Made by a program: the position numbers and the translations under genes. The notes beneath the pieces were generated by a model. The model was not told the origin of the DNA and ran no database searches. It worked only from the letters and a program-made list of their open reading frames with translations. From Eubacteriales bacterium (GTDB taxonomy: Bacteria > Bacillota > Clostridia > Lachnospirales > Lachnospiraceae), in the NCBI GenBank assembly GCA_030524175.1, contig JAUNHC010000014.1, forward strand, positions 1 through 64,000: a DNA stretch of 64,000 bases. Direction: 5' to 3'. Of the stretch, positions 50,062-58,909 are shown piece by piece; positions within the stretch are counted from its first letter, which is position 1; each line of letters opens with the position of its first letter.

Positions 50062-50682
50062 TTATGCCGCCTTAGCTGTCTCAAAACCTTGAAACACATG
50101 GCGGTAATAAATACTTGTAAGAAAAGCCGGACCTGCGATCCCCAGAAGCACCTCCAGAAACAATACCCTGAGAGACAGGAAAGGCAAGATCACCGGAATC
50201 AGCATTGTGATCAGCATTAAAACAGACTGGAAGGGATGTATGATGGAAAAAAGCAGCGCATTCTTTGCTGTATTTTTTGTTGTGTTCACAAATCTTGCAA
50301 GCACAGGAAACAAATAACACATATAAGTACCAAGCAGTATCAGGGCTGTGAGAAGAATCCCTTTATACACAGTCCACATGGTACCATTCTGTGTGCGCAG
50401 CACATAAAAATCAAGAATGATCAAAAGCAAAGCCCCAGCCGATACTCCAAAGAGCACGGTCGCCTGCCTGAAGTTTGCACGAAAGGCCCGGAAATATTCT
50501 GTAAGAATCTTTCCCTCTTCATTTTTCACCATCTTTAAGGTGACAGAATAGAGAGCAGTCAGTGCCGCGCCCGCAGTTACCACGGGCAGACAACAAAGAA
50601 TTGTGATCACATTAAGGACGATCAAATCCCCAATCCGGTTCAACACTGCGGCAAGCTTGCCCTCCGGTGAAAAAATACTCAT
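50062..50682 (-). CDS. DUF624 (YesL-like) membrane protein
   Basis: A 206-residue protein with about five hydrophobic spans and the DUF624 opening 'RIGDLIVLNVITILCCLPVV', then 'LFSIIHPFQSVLMLITMLIP'. The family always travels with sugar ABC transporters and polysaccharide genes, but its role is unknown. The start overlaps the stop of the preceding gene by four bases (ATGA), so the two are coupled. Confidence 0.88.
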   Translation of the reverse strand: MSIFSPEGKLAAVLNRIGDLIVLNVITILCCLPVVTAGAALTALYSVTLKMVKNEEGKILTEYFRAFRANFRQATVLFGVSAGALLLIILDFYVLRTQNGTMWTVYKGILLTALILLGTYMCYLFPVLARFVNTTKNTAKNALLFSIIHPFQSVLMLITMLIPVILPFLSLRVLFLEVLLGIAGPAFLTSIYYRHVFQGFETAKAA

Positions 50683-51308
50683 AGTCTGTTTCCTCCCATT
50701 TCGTTGTATAAATATTCAAGATATTGCACCGCTGTTTCTACATGTTGTGAATTATATAAAATCCCAAGCAAAGCAGTTTCATCCTCATAGCATCCCGCCT
50801 TCTTTAATCCCGGCAGTGCTTTTGCATCAATACCGATGGGAACACCATTTCGACAGTACAGATACTCCTTAAGCTCCTCAAGCATTTCCTTGCCAAGGCA
50901 GCTGCGCAGATCCATAAAACAGTCAGCTTTTGCATAATTTTTAAAGTCTGCCTCCAGCATTCCGCATACATCCAGCTCCTCATTGCCCACCTCCACATAG
51001 AATCTGGAAAGGCTTGTCATGGCATAGGTTCCTGTAGGGGAATCGGAAAGCAGGAAGGAGGTAAAAATAGATACCTCTCTGCTTTTGTCAATTCCTGCGT
51101 AAGCTCTGAACTCCTCATCCAGTATCTCTTCCTGGGTTCCCCCATGGCTGTCAAAGAGAAGGGCTTTAAAAGCCAGCTCCTTCTCCCCTGCAGCAGCGCT
51201 CACCCAATAAACCGTAATGAGCACCGCCGCCAGAACGGCTAAAAAAGGAAGCTTATAATACATCCAGAAATATACGGCTTTTTCTTTTGCATTTTTTCCT
51301 TTGAACAT
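50679..51308 (-). CDS. Unknown protein with one N-terminal membrane span
   Basis: A 209-residue protein. After a short charged N-terminus there is one hydrophobic span ('LPFLAVLAAVLITVYWVSAA', about 20-39), and the rest is polar and probably outside the cell. I do not recognise a family. Similar small proteins are sometimes found next to DUF624 genes in these operons, and the 4-base overlap with the DUF624 gene suggests they act together. A role in assembling or tuning the transporter is only a guess. Confidence 0.75.
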   Translation of the reverse strand: MFKGKNAKEKAVYFWMYYKLPFLAVLAAVLITVYWVSAAAGEKELAFKALLFDSHGGTQEEILDEEFRAYAGIDKSREVSIFTSFLLSDSPTGTYAMTSLSRFYVEVGNEELDVCGMLEADFKNYAKADCFMDLRSCLGKEMLEELKEYLYCRNGVPIGIDAKALPGLKKAGCYEDETALLGILYNSQHVETAVQYLEYLYNEMGGNRL

Positions 51309-51353
51309 TTCCTGCCCTTTCTGCCGTTTTTGTTCCCGGCGGCGGATATTTCG

Positions 51354-52229
51354 TCAGCCCTTCACTGCTCCGGCTGCGATACCGTTGATAAATTGTTTCT
51401 GAAGTACAGTGAAAATAAGGATGAGGGGCAGCGCACAGAGTACGCAGGCCGCAAACAGAATATTCCACTGTGCAGGGTTTTCTTTATCGCCCAAAAACTG
51501 AATCATTCCCACCGGAAGTGAATATTGGTTTTTCCTGGAGATAAACACCATAGGATAAAAATAATCATTCCAAATCCACAGTCCCTGAGTGATCACGGCT
51601 GAAACCGTTGCCGGCTTCAGCAGGGGGAACACCACAGAGAAAAATCTTGTTCCCAGTCCCGCTCCATCCAAATATGCGGACTCTTCAATCTCCACGGGAA
51701 CACTTTTCATGAATCCCGAAAACAGGAATACAGAAAATGGAAGAGAACAGGTGATAAACATAAGCATTGGTGTAAACCTTGTATTTGGAACATTCAGTCT
51801 TGAAATTGTCTGGGCCACAGGCACGATCACCATCTGGGACGGTACGATCAGTCCTGAAATAAAGAAGAAATACAAAAATCTTGCAAACTTCGTCTTGATC
51901 CTTCCAATGGGATAAGCCGCCATGGTGGCAAAAATAATGATCAGAAACACTGAGCCTACAGTAGTCATCACACTATTGAGAAACTCCATAGGATAGTTCA
52001 TGCTCGCCCATGCCTGCTTATAGCTCTCCAGTGAAAACTGGGTAAAAAGGATCAAGGGGGATGCCTGGTTTTCCGGTACTCTCAAAGAGCTGGAAAATAC
52101 GATCACAAGAGGAGAGATTACAATAACACAAAAAGCAATAATAGCCAGGTAAATAAAAAACACTCTGGGGCACATCTTTTCGTACCGCTCAGTTTCCTTA
52201 TAAGTATCTTTTTTTCTTCCAAATGCCAT
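51354..52229 (-). CDS. Sugar ABC transporter permease, MalG type
   Basis: A 291-residue CUT1 permease with six spans and the EAA loop 'EESAYLDGAGLGTRFFSVVF'. Its C-terminal 'QKQFINGIAAGAVKG' is typical of the MalG side. The start shares a base with the stop of the MalF-type gene. It imports an oligosaccharide with that partner and the binding protein at 53232-54563. The ATPase is again supplied from elsewhere. Confidence 0.92.
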   Translation of the reverse strand: MAFGRKKDTYKETERYEKMCPRVFFIYLAIIAFCVIVISPLVIVFSSSLRVPENQASPLILFTQFSLESYKQAWASMNYPMEFLNSVMTTVGSVFLIIIFATMAAYPIGRIKTKFARFLYFFFISGLIVPSQMVIVPVAQTISRLNVPNTRFTPMLMFITCSLPFSVFLFSGFMKSVPVEIEESAYLDGAGLGTRFFSVVFPLLKPATVSAVITQGLWIWNDYFYPMVFISRKNQYSLPVGMIQFLGDKENPAQWNILFAACVLCALPLILIFTVLQKQFINGIAAGAVKG

Positions 52230-53131
52230 TATAATTCCACCTCCCTCTTATTCAAAAAGTAAAGCATAAACATGGTGATCAGAATGATCACAAAGAATGA
52301 CACCACAGAGAATGCGCTTGCCCGTCCCATCTTCTGGTCGGTAAATGCAATCTCGTAAATCTGGAACATCAGGGTCTTTGTAGATTTGCCGGGTCCTCCG
52401 TTGGTCATGATAAACGCATAGTCAAAGGCTTTAAGCCCGGAGATCACGTTCAAGATCACATTGATGGTAATCGTGGAGGATATGAGCGGGAGCTTTACCT
52501 TTCTGATAAGCTGCCATTCCGTACATCCGTCAATCCTTCCCGCTTCCAGAAGGCTTTCGTCCACAGTCTGAAGCCCGGCCAGATAAATGATCATAGTAGT
52601 TCCAAAGCCTTTCCACACCTCCACAAAGGCAATGGCAAACAATGCCACCTTAAAATTTCCCAGCGGATTAAAGGCTGAACCGTCCATTCCCAGGGCATTG
52701 AGGATGCCCGCGATCATACCTGAGCTTGGCATATATACATAGGACCAGATGAACCCTACCACAATGGCGCTGAACAAAGCCGGAAAATACGCACATGTCC
52801 TGAAAACTCCTTTTGCCCGGATTCTCATATTTAAAAGCATGGCAATGGTCAGTCCGATAAGGTTGCTGGAAATCACCATCACAACCGCATATACAAGGGT
52901 ATTTTTAATGGAATTTCCTAAAGTGCCGTTCTCAAAAATCTTCACAAAGTTTTTCATTCCCACAAAATCAAAATCATAATTGATTCCATTGAAATTCGTA
53001 ACACTATAATAAAATAACTGGATAATAGGGAAAACCCAGAAGATTATGAAAAATGCCATCGCGGGTATGAGAAATGCATACATCTTATTGGGAAATACCA
53101 GCGACAGGTTTCCTTTTCTTTTCTTAGTCAT
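52229..53131 (-). CDS. Sugar ABC transporter permease, MalF type
   Basis: A 300-residue CUT1 permease with six spans and the EAA loop 'EAGRIDGCTEWQLIRKVKLP'. The conserved 'IMTNGGPGKSTKTLMFQIYE' near the C-terminus marks the MalF side. It lies 100 bases downstream of the binding-protein gene; a GC-rich hairpin in the gap may lower permease expression relative to the receptor. Confidence 0.92.
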   Translation of the reverse strand: MTKKRKGNLSLVFPNKMYAFLIPAMAFFIIFWVFPIIQLFYYSVTNFNGINYDFDFVGMKNFVKIFENGTLGNSIKNTLVYAVVMVISSNLIGLTIAMLLNMRIRAKGVFRTCAYFPALFSAIVVGFIWSYVYMPSSGMIAGILNALGMDGSAFNPLGNFKVALFAIAFVEVWKGFGTTMIIYLAGLQTVDESLLEAGRIDGCTEWQLIRKVKLPLISSTITINVILNVISGLKAFDYAFIMTNGGPGKSTKTLMFQIYEIAFTDQKMGRASAFSVVSFFVIILITMFMLYFLNKREVEL

Positions 53132-53179
53132 AAGGCCCCTCTCTTTCTAATCTGTAGTAATATATCCTCTTCTTTTAAG

Positions 53180-53213
53180 TACCGCCGGCCCTTATTTCAA
53201 GGTACCGGCGGTA
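53180..53213 (-). terminator. Intercistronic hairpin between binding protein and permease genes
   Basis: TACCGCCGG and CCGGCGGTA form a perfect 9-bp stem, extended inward by CCTT/AAGG with one bulge. There is no real T run, so it is likely an attenuating or mRNA-stabilising stem. Confidence 0.55.
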
Positions 53214-53231
53214 ACATTTTCCCTCTGCCTT

Positions 53232-54563
53232 TTAGTCGTCCAGAAGATCCTCGAATTTATCCTGCATTCCTTCTGTAATATCGGATACCTCCGTACCCTG
53301 ACCTCCTATCATTTCGCTGAACAGTTCCTCCATAGTACCCTCTGTACCTGCCGGCCACGCCTGGTTGCACCAGTGGAACGCGCATCCCTGGTCCATAAGA
53401 TCCACAAAGGGTTTGAACAATTCATAATTTTCAGAGGTTTCCACTCCGTTTCCATAAGGCATGTTATATTTTCCTGTGGCAATGAAAGCATCCCATATAT
53501 CAGATTCTCCATTGTGCCAGTAGTCAAGAAGTTCCTTGCACTCGTCGATATACTTGGAACCGGAATAAATGGCATTTCCTGCGGAAAGACAAGTTGCAGT
53601 GTAAACCTTACCATCGTCCCGATCTCCCGGAAGGGGGAAGTATCCGCGCTCGAAATTTCCTCCTTCTCCCTCTGCCTTAAGTGCTGTCACATTAAAGGAA
53701 CCGTCAAAGGTCATTGCAGCTTTTCCGTCAATAAACTGCTGGATTGCCTGGGATGCACCTGTTCCAAGGGACTGTGCCGCGTCAATGTAGCCTTCCTCAT
53801 AGAGCTGATTGTACATTTCCAACACCCGATCCCAGGTCCCCTCGTCTGTAAACTCCGTATCACCGGTGCGGAGCTGTTCATCATAATCCGGATTCTCGGA
53901 ATAAATCACATTGCACGCAAGCTGGTAAAGACCAAACTGCATCACATACTGATCCTTGTCTCCCATGACAATAGGGGTATATCCTTTTTCCTTGATCTTT
54001 GCACACGCATCCAGGAATTCATCCCAGGTTTTGGGCTCTTCTGTTATCCCGCATTCCTCAAACATATCTTTATTATAATAGGTTCCTAAAATAGAGATTC
54101 CGTTTGGCAGTGCATATACGGTATCCTCATAGGTCATGCCTGATACGTCAGGGTACAGGGAAAGACACTCCATGTCGCTTAAATCTGCAAGGTATCCTGC
54201 CTCCGCGAGTCCGTAGCAGGAATTGGAACCTGCATACATAGGCTGTACAAGAATGATATCCGGGCACTCACCGGAGGCCAGCCTTGTCTTTAAAGCTGTG
54301 TAATAGTTGTCATCCGGAAGCTTCGTCACCTCCAGAGTTACGTTAGGCCATTTTTTCTTCACCAGCTCAGGAAGTACGGTGGTCTCGAAATCATTCTGGG
54401 TCTCTGTCCCGGATACCATCATTGTCAGGGTAATGTCCCCTGCATTTTCAATTGCCTGTGTGTCATAGGTGTCTGCTGCCAGCACTGTACTGCTTCCCAC
54501 TGTAAGCAGGGATGCTGTCATGCCTGCTGCACAGAGAATGGATATGAGTTTTTTTCCTTTCAT
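53232..54563 (-). CDS. Sugar-binding protein of a CUT1 ABC transporter
   Basis: A 443-residue extracellular solute-binding protein of the MalE-like group, with 'GECPDIILVQPMYAGSNSCY', 'PKTWDEFLDACAKIKEKGYT' and 'FIDGKAAMTFDGSFNV'. The signal peptide ends 'SSTVLAADTYD' and has no lipobox cysteine, so like the protein at 13615 it is not an obvious lipoprotein. AAGGAGG precedes the ATG. It is divergent from the YesM/YesN pair at 54676-58004, which is the likely regulator of this operon. Confidence 0.9.
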   Translation of the reverse strand: MKGKKLISILCAAGMTASLLTVGSSTVLAADTYDTQAIENAGDITLTMMVSGTETQNDFETTVLPELVKKKWPNVTLEVTKLPDDNYYTALKTRLASGECPDIILVQPMYAGSNSCYGLAEAGYLADLSDMECLSLYPDVSGMTYEDTVYALPNGISILGTYYNKDMFEECGITEEPKTWDEFLDACAKIKEKGYTPIVMGDKDQYVMQFGLYQLACNVIYSENPDYDEQLRTGDTEFTDEGTWDRVLEMYNQLYEEGYIDAAQSLGTGASQAIQQFIDGKAAMTFDGSFNVTALKAEGEGGNFERGYFPLPGDRDDGKVYTATCLSAGNAIYSGSKYIDECKELLDYWHNGESDIWDAFIATGKYNMPYGNGVETSENYELFKPFVDLMDQGCAFHWCNQAWPAGTEGTMEELFSEMIGGQGTEVSDITEGMQDKFEDLLDD

Positions 54564-54593
54564 TGTTTCGTCCTCCTTGTTTTCTATGTTTAC

Positions 54594-54626
54594 ATTCTAG
54601 CACACCCATGGTATACTTTTGTTGGA
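54594..54626 (-). promoter_or_regulatory. Promoter and probable regulator site of the CUT1 operon
   Basis: A -10 box TAGAAT (54594-54599, minus strand) has no consensus -35. In its place is TGGTATACTTTTGTTGGA (54609-54626, given on the plus strand), which recurs exactly at 61538-61555 ahead of the GH3 gene. A weak promoter with an overlapping site is typical of activation by an AraC-type response regulator. Confidence 0.6.
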
Positions 54627-54675
54627 TAAACAAGTGTACTTTTTTTCTATTTTAAGCAGATAAGAGGAAAGCTAT

Positions 54676-56439
54676 ATGAAGCTTCGCACTAAAGTTTTTT
54701 GCATTTTTTCCGTGATCGCCATCCTGCCGCTTCTGATTCTGACCATGGCTGCGTACACCAGGTATGAGCAGAGCACATACCAGCGTATGGATGAAATATC
54801 GGGCAATCTTTTTGAAAACGCCTTAGTTAAAACCAATGATACTCTGGATAACATCAAGCAGACAGCAGGACTTTTTACCTTTTATTCTGACGGGGATTTC
54901 TCTATTGTGGAAAATCTGAAAAAATTCGCAGATCCGGATAAAGGCTTTGAACCATACGAGGAATTTAAATCAAACCAGAATATCAAATTTGTATGTCAGA
55001 ACGTGCTGTATTCTTATGATTACATTTACGGTGTGTATGTTTTCACTCCCTCCGGAGCAAAGCTTGGACACACAGCCGGAAAAAACGGCGACCTTAAGGT
55101 GGGGTATAAACCGGATACAGAACAGTGGTATCAGGACACTCTTGCACTGGACGGCCATTTATATGTGAGCTCCCGGGATAAGCATGAGATGTTTTCCGGC
55201 GGCCGGGATTCTGTCTTTTTCGCCCAAAGCCTTAAGGATGTTTACACTCATAAATTTCTGGGCGTGCTTGTGATCGACTGTGACCCGTCACTTTTTGATC
55301 TGAGCGTTGTCAATTCCATGCCTGACATTACCCTGTTATCTATAGACAATGAGACAAACGGCTGCGAACTGTACACAAACGAAGATTACATAAGCTCTGG
55401 TTTTTCAGCAGATAACCAGCAAACACTTACAGAAGCCCTGAGTGTTCCTTCCTTAAAGCTTACCGCTGTATTTGATTATGACGCACTCTTCCGTGAGTTC
55501 AGCTTTACCGGAGTGCTGCTGCTTCTCATTGCAGCCGCGTGTATTGCCGGGATTCTCGTCCTTTCTTATGTATTTTCCAAAAACCTGCTCCACCCCATCG
55601 AGCATTTAAGCCGGAAAATGGCCACACAGAAGGGGCATACCCTTGCTTCCACCAGCCAATACCTAAACAGGACAGATGAAATCGGCACACTTTATAATGA
55701 ATACAATGCCATGGTAGAGGAACTGAACACATCCGTCAAGCAGGATTATCAGGATAAGCTGATCATTCTGGACGCACAGATGAAATCACTGGAAGCCAGA
55801 ATCAACTCCCATTTCCTGTTCAACACCCTGGAGTCCATCAACAGCATGGCGGAGCTTGATGACAATGAGCCCATCGCCACCATGTCCCTTGCCCTTGGAA
55901 ACATGTTCCGCTACACCATCAAAACCCAAAGTGAGCTGGTCACTGTGGAGCAGGAACTTTCCCACGTAGCAGACTATGTGTCCATCCAGGAAATCCGTTT
56001 CAGCCACAAATTCCGCCTGGAAGTAAAGCTTGACCCTCAGGTACGAAGGCAGCTGGTGCTTAAGCTTATCCTGCAGCCCCTGGTTGAAAACTCTCTGTAC
56101 CATGGGCTTAATTACTGTTCTGCAGGAGACTGCATTTCCATTTACGGATATGTGGAAAATAATGTGATCTACCTCAATGTGGCGGATAACGGACAGGGCA
56201 TGACACCCCAGCAGCTTGATCTTGTGAGGGACCGGCTGAATGAGGAATCCTCCTTCACGGAGCTTGGACGCAGAAATAAACAGAGCATCGGACTTAAAAA
56301 TATCCATTCCAGAATTGAATTGTATTACGGACGGGGTTATGGCCTTTCCATTTTCAGCGAACAGAGAAAGGGCACCCGCATTGAAATCAAACTGCCAGTC
56401 ATTGCAAAGGAGGAACCGGATTCATGTACAGCTACCTGA
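54676..56439 (+). CDS. Sensor histidine kinase, YesM type (second)
   Basis: A 587-residue kinase: N-terminal span ('VIAILPLLILTMAAYTRY'), extracellular sensor to about 275, second span ('TGVLLLLIAAACIAGILVLS'), HAMP, then the His box 'EARINSHFLFNTLESINSMA' and the ATP-binding 'NVADNGQGMTPQQLD'. It is divergent from the sugar-binding protein gene and overlaps its response regulator by 16 bases. It probably senses the oligosaccharide carried by that transporter. Confidence 0.93.
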   Translation: MKLRTKVFCIFSVIAILPLLILTMAAYTRYEQSTYQRMDEISGNLFENALVKTNDTLDNIKQTAGLFTFYSDGDFSIVENLKKFADPDKGFEPYEEFKSNQNIKFVCQNVLYSYDYIYGVYVFTPSGAKLGHTAGKNGDLKVGYKPDTEQWYQDTLALDGHLYVSSRDKHEMFSGGRDSVFFAQSLKDVYTHKFLGVLVIDCDPSLFDLSVVNSMPDITLLSIDNETNGCELYTNEDYISSGFSADNQQTLTEALSVPSLKLTAVFDYDALFREFSFTGVLLLLIAAACIAGILVLSYVFSKNLLHPIEHLSRKMATQKGHTLASTSQYLNRTDEIGTLYNEYNAMVEELNTSVKQDYQDKLIILDAQMKSLEARINSHFLFNTLESINSMAELDDNEPIATMSLALGNMFRYTIKTQSELVTVEQELSHVADYVSIQEIRFSHKFRLEVKLDPQVRRQLVLKLILQPLVENSLYHGLNYCSAGDCISIYGYVENNVIYLNVADNGQGMTPQQLDLVRDRLNEESSFTELGRRNKQSIGLKNIHSRIELYYGRGYGLSIFSEQRKGTRIEIKLPVIAKEEPDSCTAT

Positions 56440-58004
56440 TCATAGACGATGAGGAATTAATCCGAAAAGGCACCATTAAAAAGCTCTCCACTATGGGGGA
56501 TATCATCTGCTGCATTGGGGAAGCCGAAAACGGTGCAGAGGGTATTGAAAAAATAGAAGTCCTTCACCCGGATATGGTAATCCTTGACATGCAGATGCCA
56601 GTGATGGACGGGACCCAGCTTCTGCCTTATCTGTCCCAGCATTACCCGGGCCTACCCCTCATTGTGATCAGCGGTTACCGGGACTTTGATTATGTGAAGC
56701 ATGCAATCTCTGCCCAGGCGATCGACTACATCCTGAAGCCTTTTAGCAGGGAGGCCATCCAGAAATGCGTGAGGGATGCCATCTCCCGTCTGGAGAGCCA
56801 TAATGCCCTCGAAAACCACATAACCAGTATTGAGGAAGAAAAAGAGGCGGCTTATTATGAATATGACCAGCAGATTTTAAAAAATCTGATTTTAGGCTAC
56901 CACACAGATACTACTGTAATCTCCTCCCAGAAACTTAACTTTATTAACCGCACCCATAACCTCATCCTTATGACCATTTATGGAGAACACATTTCCAGTG
57001 AAGCAGAAATCCGCCATTGGATTGAGGAAAATGAATACAGCGACTGGCTTCTCTATCTGTCCCACCCAAATGACAAGCATATGGGCTTTCTTCTTCTGCT
57101 TCTTCCGGATCAAAGTCCTTTTACCCTAAGCCAGCTTTCCCGGCAGGCCGGAAGCGCCTTTTTGTCTTTTAGCAAATCCCGGGATTTCGTTGTTCTCATA
57201 GGGGTGAGCCGGGAACACAGCAAACTTGAAGAGCTGGGTACTGCTTTTGAAGAAGCCTCGGAGGCCTTAAACCGCCGCACTCTTACAGATGTATCCTGTA
57301 AATGCTGGTACTATGAGGACACAGAGCCAAAAATCATAGAATGGGATAAGCTGGAGGAATTTCTCTTCCGTATTGAGTCCGGAATGGCCTCAGAGGTAGA
57401 AGCACTTACAAAAGAGTTGTTCCGGCATTTTTTATCCATCCCGGATTTTACTCTGGCAGACGCGAAATACTACTGCTATTTCCTCTCTAACCAATGCAGG
57501 ATGATCTTGAATGAATATTTAAACCAGAAGGATATTTCTTCCGTGTCCAACAGTATGCAGAATATTGTGACCCGCCTGTATCTTCTTGAGGATTTGGAGA
57601 ATTATTACCAGCAGTTTTTCGTAAATCTTGCTAATATGCTGAAAAGCCAGAGTGTCTACGCAGTGGATGATGTGATAGAAAAGATTAAAATCTATATGGA
57701 AAAAAATTATCAAAAGAACCTGACTCAGGATTTTATTTCTTATCTTTTTTACCTGAACAGAAGCTATCTCAGCACCCTCTTTAAGGCTAGGACCGGACAG
57801 AAATTTATCGATCATCTCAATGAAATCCGGATTGAAAAGGCCAAGGAGCTGCTGGCGGCCTCAGATAAAAAGATGTACCAGATTTCCAAATCCGTGGGCT
57901 ATGATAATGTGAAATATTTCTTCCGTATCTTCAAGAAAAAAACAGGCCTTACACCTGAACAGTACCGGCTGCAGAACGGAAAAATGAATGGGACATCCCG
58001 ATAA
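56424..58004 (+). CDS. Response regulator, YesN/AraC type (second)
   Basis: A 526-residue regulator with a receiver domain ('YLIIDDEELIRKGTIKKLST', phospho-acceptor Asp in 'DMVILDMQMPVMDG'), a long middle region, and a C-terminal AraC helix-turn-helix ('FISYLFYLNRSYLSTLFKAR', 'SKSVGYDNVKYFFRIFKKKT'). GGAGG is 10 bases before the ATG. It is a good candidate to bind the 18-bp motif shared by the promoters at 54609 and 61538. Confidence 0.93.
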   Translation: MYSYLIIDDEELIRKGTIKKLSTMGDIICCIGEAENGAEGIEKIEVLHPDMVILDMQMPVMDGTQLLPYLSQHYPGLPLIVISGYRDFDYVKHAISAQAIDYILKPFSREAIQKCVRDAISRLESHNALENHITSIEEEKEAAYYEYDQQILKNLILGYHTDTTVISSQKLNFINRTHNLILMTIYGEHISSEAEIRHWIEENEYSDWLLYLSHPNDKHMGFLLLLLPDQSPFTLSQLSRQAGSAFLSFSKSRDFVVLIGVSREHSKLEELGTAFEEASEALNRRTLTDVSCKCWYYEDTEPKIIEWDKLEEFLFRIESGMASEVEALTKELFRHFLSIPDFTLADAKYYCYFLSNQCRMILNEYLNQKDISSVSNSMQNIVTRLYLLEDLENYYQQFFVNLANMLKSQSVYAVDDVIEKIKIYMEKNYQKNLTQDFISYLFYLNRSYLSTLFKARTGQKFIDHLNEIRIEKAKELLAASDKKMYQISKSVGYDNVKYFFRIFKKKTGLTPEQYRLQNGKMNGTSR

Positions 58005-58014
58005 AGGATGTCCC
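57990..58014. terminator. Bidirectional terminator between the response regulator and the EamA-type gene
   Basis: GGGACATCC and GGATGTCCC, perfect 9-bp arms, with T-rich sequence on either side for both convergent genes. The response-regulator stop codon lies in the loop. Confidence 0.8.
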
Positions 58015-58021
58015 GCTTATT

Positions 58022-58909
58022 TTATCTTGGTTTTGCGGGTGAGCTTAAATTTGTAAGCACTCCTGCCACAATAAGCACCGCTCCCGCCAAAAAAGAGAGT
58101 CCCACTTTTTCATGAAGAAGAAGGATTCCAAGCAAGGTGGATACCAGAGGCTGAATGGGATAAAAGGCAGAGCAGGTTCCCGCTTCCAGTATGGACAGGC
58201 TCTTATTCCACAGGAAATACGCTGCCCCCGTACACACAATTCCCATATAAAGGAGCCCCGCCACGCAGGAAATATCTACGTGCATTTCCTGGCCGCCCGC
58301 GATTTCTCCCACACACACCGGAAGATACATCAGTGCCGCAAGTCCTGCCCCATAGCGTGTGATCTTCAGCGCATCGTATTTCTGTGTGATCCTTCTCGTG
58401 AGTACAGATACAAAGGACCATAAAAGCACTGAAAAAAGTGAGAAAGCAACACCAGAGAGGCTCACTTCCTGTGCACCGGTTCCTATGATAACATACACCC
58501 CGCCAAGTGCCAGCAAAATCCCCAGCACCTTGCGCAAGGTCATAGTCTCATGAAGCAGAATCGCCGCAAACACAGTCATGGTAACCGGATTAAGGGAGTT
58601 AATAAGAGATGCCAGGGAGGCTCCTGCATATTTTGTTCCCAGAAGCTGTGCACCCACTGCAATAAAATATCCGGCAAAACCGATGAAAACAATATATTTG
58701 TAGTCCTTTTTCTCAATCCTGCCTGTGTCCTTCCTGCAGGCTATGGTAAGAGCCACAAAGGCAAGTGCAAACCGGAAAAAAGAAATAGTAAAAGCAGGCA
58801 TTTTGCCAAGTACATATTTACTCACCACATAGAGACTGCCCCACAGGGTAAAGGTAAGGAGAAGATAAAAATATCCTTTGATCTTTGTATCATTTTTCAT
58901 TTTCCGCAT
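58022..58909 (-). CDS. DMT-superfamily (EamA) transporter
   Basis: A 295-residue membrane protein with ten spans in two EamA repeats ('YLLLTFTLWGSLYVVSKYVL' and 'FSLFSVLLWSFVSVLTRRIT'). It moves small metabolites across the membrane and the substrate is unknown. I take ATG 58909 as start, with GGAGAGG upstream; ATG 58900 is also possible. The start overlaps the end of the GH3 gene by about 20 bases, so it is translated from the same message. Confidence 0.87.
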   Translation of the reverse strand: MRKMKNDTKIKGYFYLLLTFTLWGSLYVVSKYVLGKMPAFTISFFRFALAFVALTIACRKDTGRIEKKDYKYIVFIGFAGYFIAVGAQLLGTKYAGASLASLINSLNPVTMTVFAAILLHETMTLRKVLGILLALGGVYVIIGTGAQEVSLSGVAFSLFSVLLWSFVSVLTRRITQKYDALKITRYGAGLAALMYLPVCVGEIAGGQEMHVDISCVAGLLYMGIVCTGAAYFLWNKSLSILEAGTCSAFYPIQPLVSTLLGILLLHEKVGLSFLAGAVLIVAGVLTNLSSPAKPR

